Of a stretch of 64,000 nucleotides of DNA, positions 63,665 to 64,000 are shown in pieces (the stretch's first letter is position 1; every line of letters starts with the position of its first letter). Under the pieces are notes generated by a model. That model saw nothing but the letters and a program-made list of their open reading frames with translations, ran no database searches and was not told the origin of the DNA. Made by a program: the position numbers and the translations under genes. This stretch comes from Arthrobacter agilis. GTDB taxonomy: Bacteria; Actinomycetota; Actinomycetes; Actinomycetales; Micrococcaceae. The stretch is from assembly GCF_030816075.1 (NCBI RefSeq), contig NZ_JAUSXO010000001.1:434001-498000 (forward strand), read 5' to 3'.

Positions 63665-64000
63665 ATGGGGCAGGCAGAACGCACTCACTCACGACCAGAT
63701 ATCGCAGCGCAGGCATCCGCCCGCTACGGCTCGAGGGGCGTTCCTGCAGACTGGTTCCTGGACCCCGCCGACCCCCTGGCGGGCGAGCGGTACCGTGAAG
63801 GCACGCGATCGGCGCTCGAGGACCAGGCCACCGCCTTCCTCGCAGCCCATGAGGCACTTGCGGCCCTTCCCGAGGTGGACGACGGCCCCAGCAGCCTGCT
63901 CGTGCTCCCGATCGTCGACCCCTCCACCTCCAGCATCCTGCCCGGCGTGCGGGAGGACGTCCGTCCGCCGGCCCAGTCCGGCCGCCCGGCCTGGCTCGGG
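63665..64000 (+). CDS. Hypothetical protein, N-terminal part (3' truncated by window)
   Basis: An ATG at 63665 with a good G-G-A-A-G-G-G site 6 bases before it opens a frame that stays open for 112 codons to the window edge. I do not recognise the protein. It has no signal peptide or membrane helix. It begins with a polar, basic stretch, then A-S-A-R-Y-G-S-R-G-V-P-A-D-W-F, a helical E/A/L-rich region (about 47-70), and a hydrophobic L-L-V-L-P-I-V-D segment. Codon use looks like that of the neighbours. The promoter at 63553-63582 supports it as a real gene. Confidence 0.7.
   Translation, partial: MGQAERTHSRPDIAAQASARYGSRGVPADWFLDPADPLAGERYREGTRSALEDQATAFLAAHEALAALPEVDDGPSSLLVLPIVDPSTSSILPGVREDVRPPAQSGRPAWLG

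Overview
The window is a GC-rich stretch of an actinobacterial chromosome, most likely from the Micrococcaceae (Arthrobacter-like). The evidence is many GTG/TTG starts, mycothiol conjugate amidase, the actinobacterial families DUF4307, DUF4245 and TIGR03089, and a gene order that matches parts of the Mycobacterium tuberculosis chromosome as I remember it. Coding density is very high and no gene-free gap exceeds 300 bases. I see no insertion sequence, prophage, integrase, CRISPR array or rRNA. This is mainly core genome, and I found no convincing new multi-gene system.

Layout. 1-2.2 kb: end of trpS, a 2H phosphoesterase and a YihY membrane protein. 2.2-5.9 kb: sdhCDAB on the minus strand with a clear promoter. 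6.0-8.5 kb: GDP-mannose pyrophosphorylase and an M20 amidohydrolase. 8.7-18.2 kb: a nucleoside uptake and salvage block (BMP lipoprotein, double ATPase, two permeases, cytidine deaminase, thymidine phosphorylase, a DedA protein, adenosine deaminase). 18.2-24.5 kb: mazG, enolase, FtsB-like septum protein, DUF501, Ppx/GppA phosphatase and a mycosin-like subtilase. 24.6-27.9 kb: type II NADH dehydrogenase, one tRNA, and the binding lipoprotein of a branched-chain amino acid type ABC transporter. Its permeases and ATPases lie opposite at 28.8-33.1 kb. 33.4-38.4 kb: a Bax inhibitor-1 protein and a galactose locus (galK, galT, DeoR regulator, divergent galM). 38.4-41.8 kb: AI-2E family membrane protein, threonine ammonia-lyase, rhomboid protease. 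41.8-56.1 kb: greA, DUF4307, mca, small membrane protein, hemolysin III, Z-prenyl transferase, phoH2, an unknown gene, prepilin peptidase, NUDIX, a TetR/MFS efflux pair, fumC, beta-carbonic anhydrase, DUF4245 and glpX. 56.1-64 kb: a FemABX protein, manA, an LCP ligase, purE, purK, GtrA, TIGR03089 and a gene cut by the window end.

Functional links. Succinate dehydrogenase, fumarase and NDH-2 feed central respiration. The nucleoside block imports and degrades nucleosides. manC, manA, LCP, GtrA, FemX and the prenyl transferase serve the envelope. Two initiation modes are visible. Many genes have a Shine-Dalgarno sequence, while thirteen have a TANNNT -10 box placed 6 or 7 bases before the start codon with no Shine-Dalgarno, which is the signature of leaderless mRNAs.

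The points most worth a second look are a tRNA with a UAA anticodon but a short class I variable region, a 15-base motif shared by the two separated promoters of the amino acid transporter, an extracellular beta-type domain fused in front of its LivH permease, palindromic operator candidates at 51.9 and 63.6 kb, and two genes I cannot assign (28.0 and 47.7 kb).
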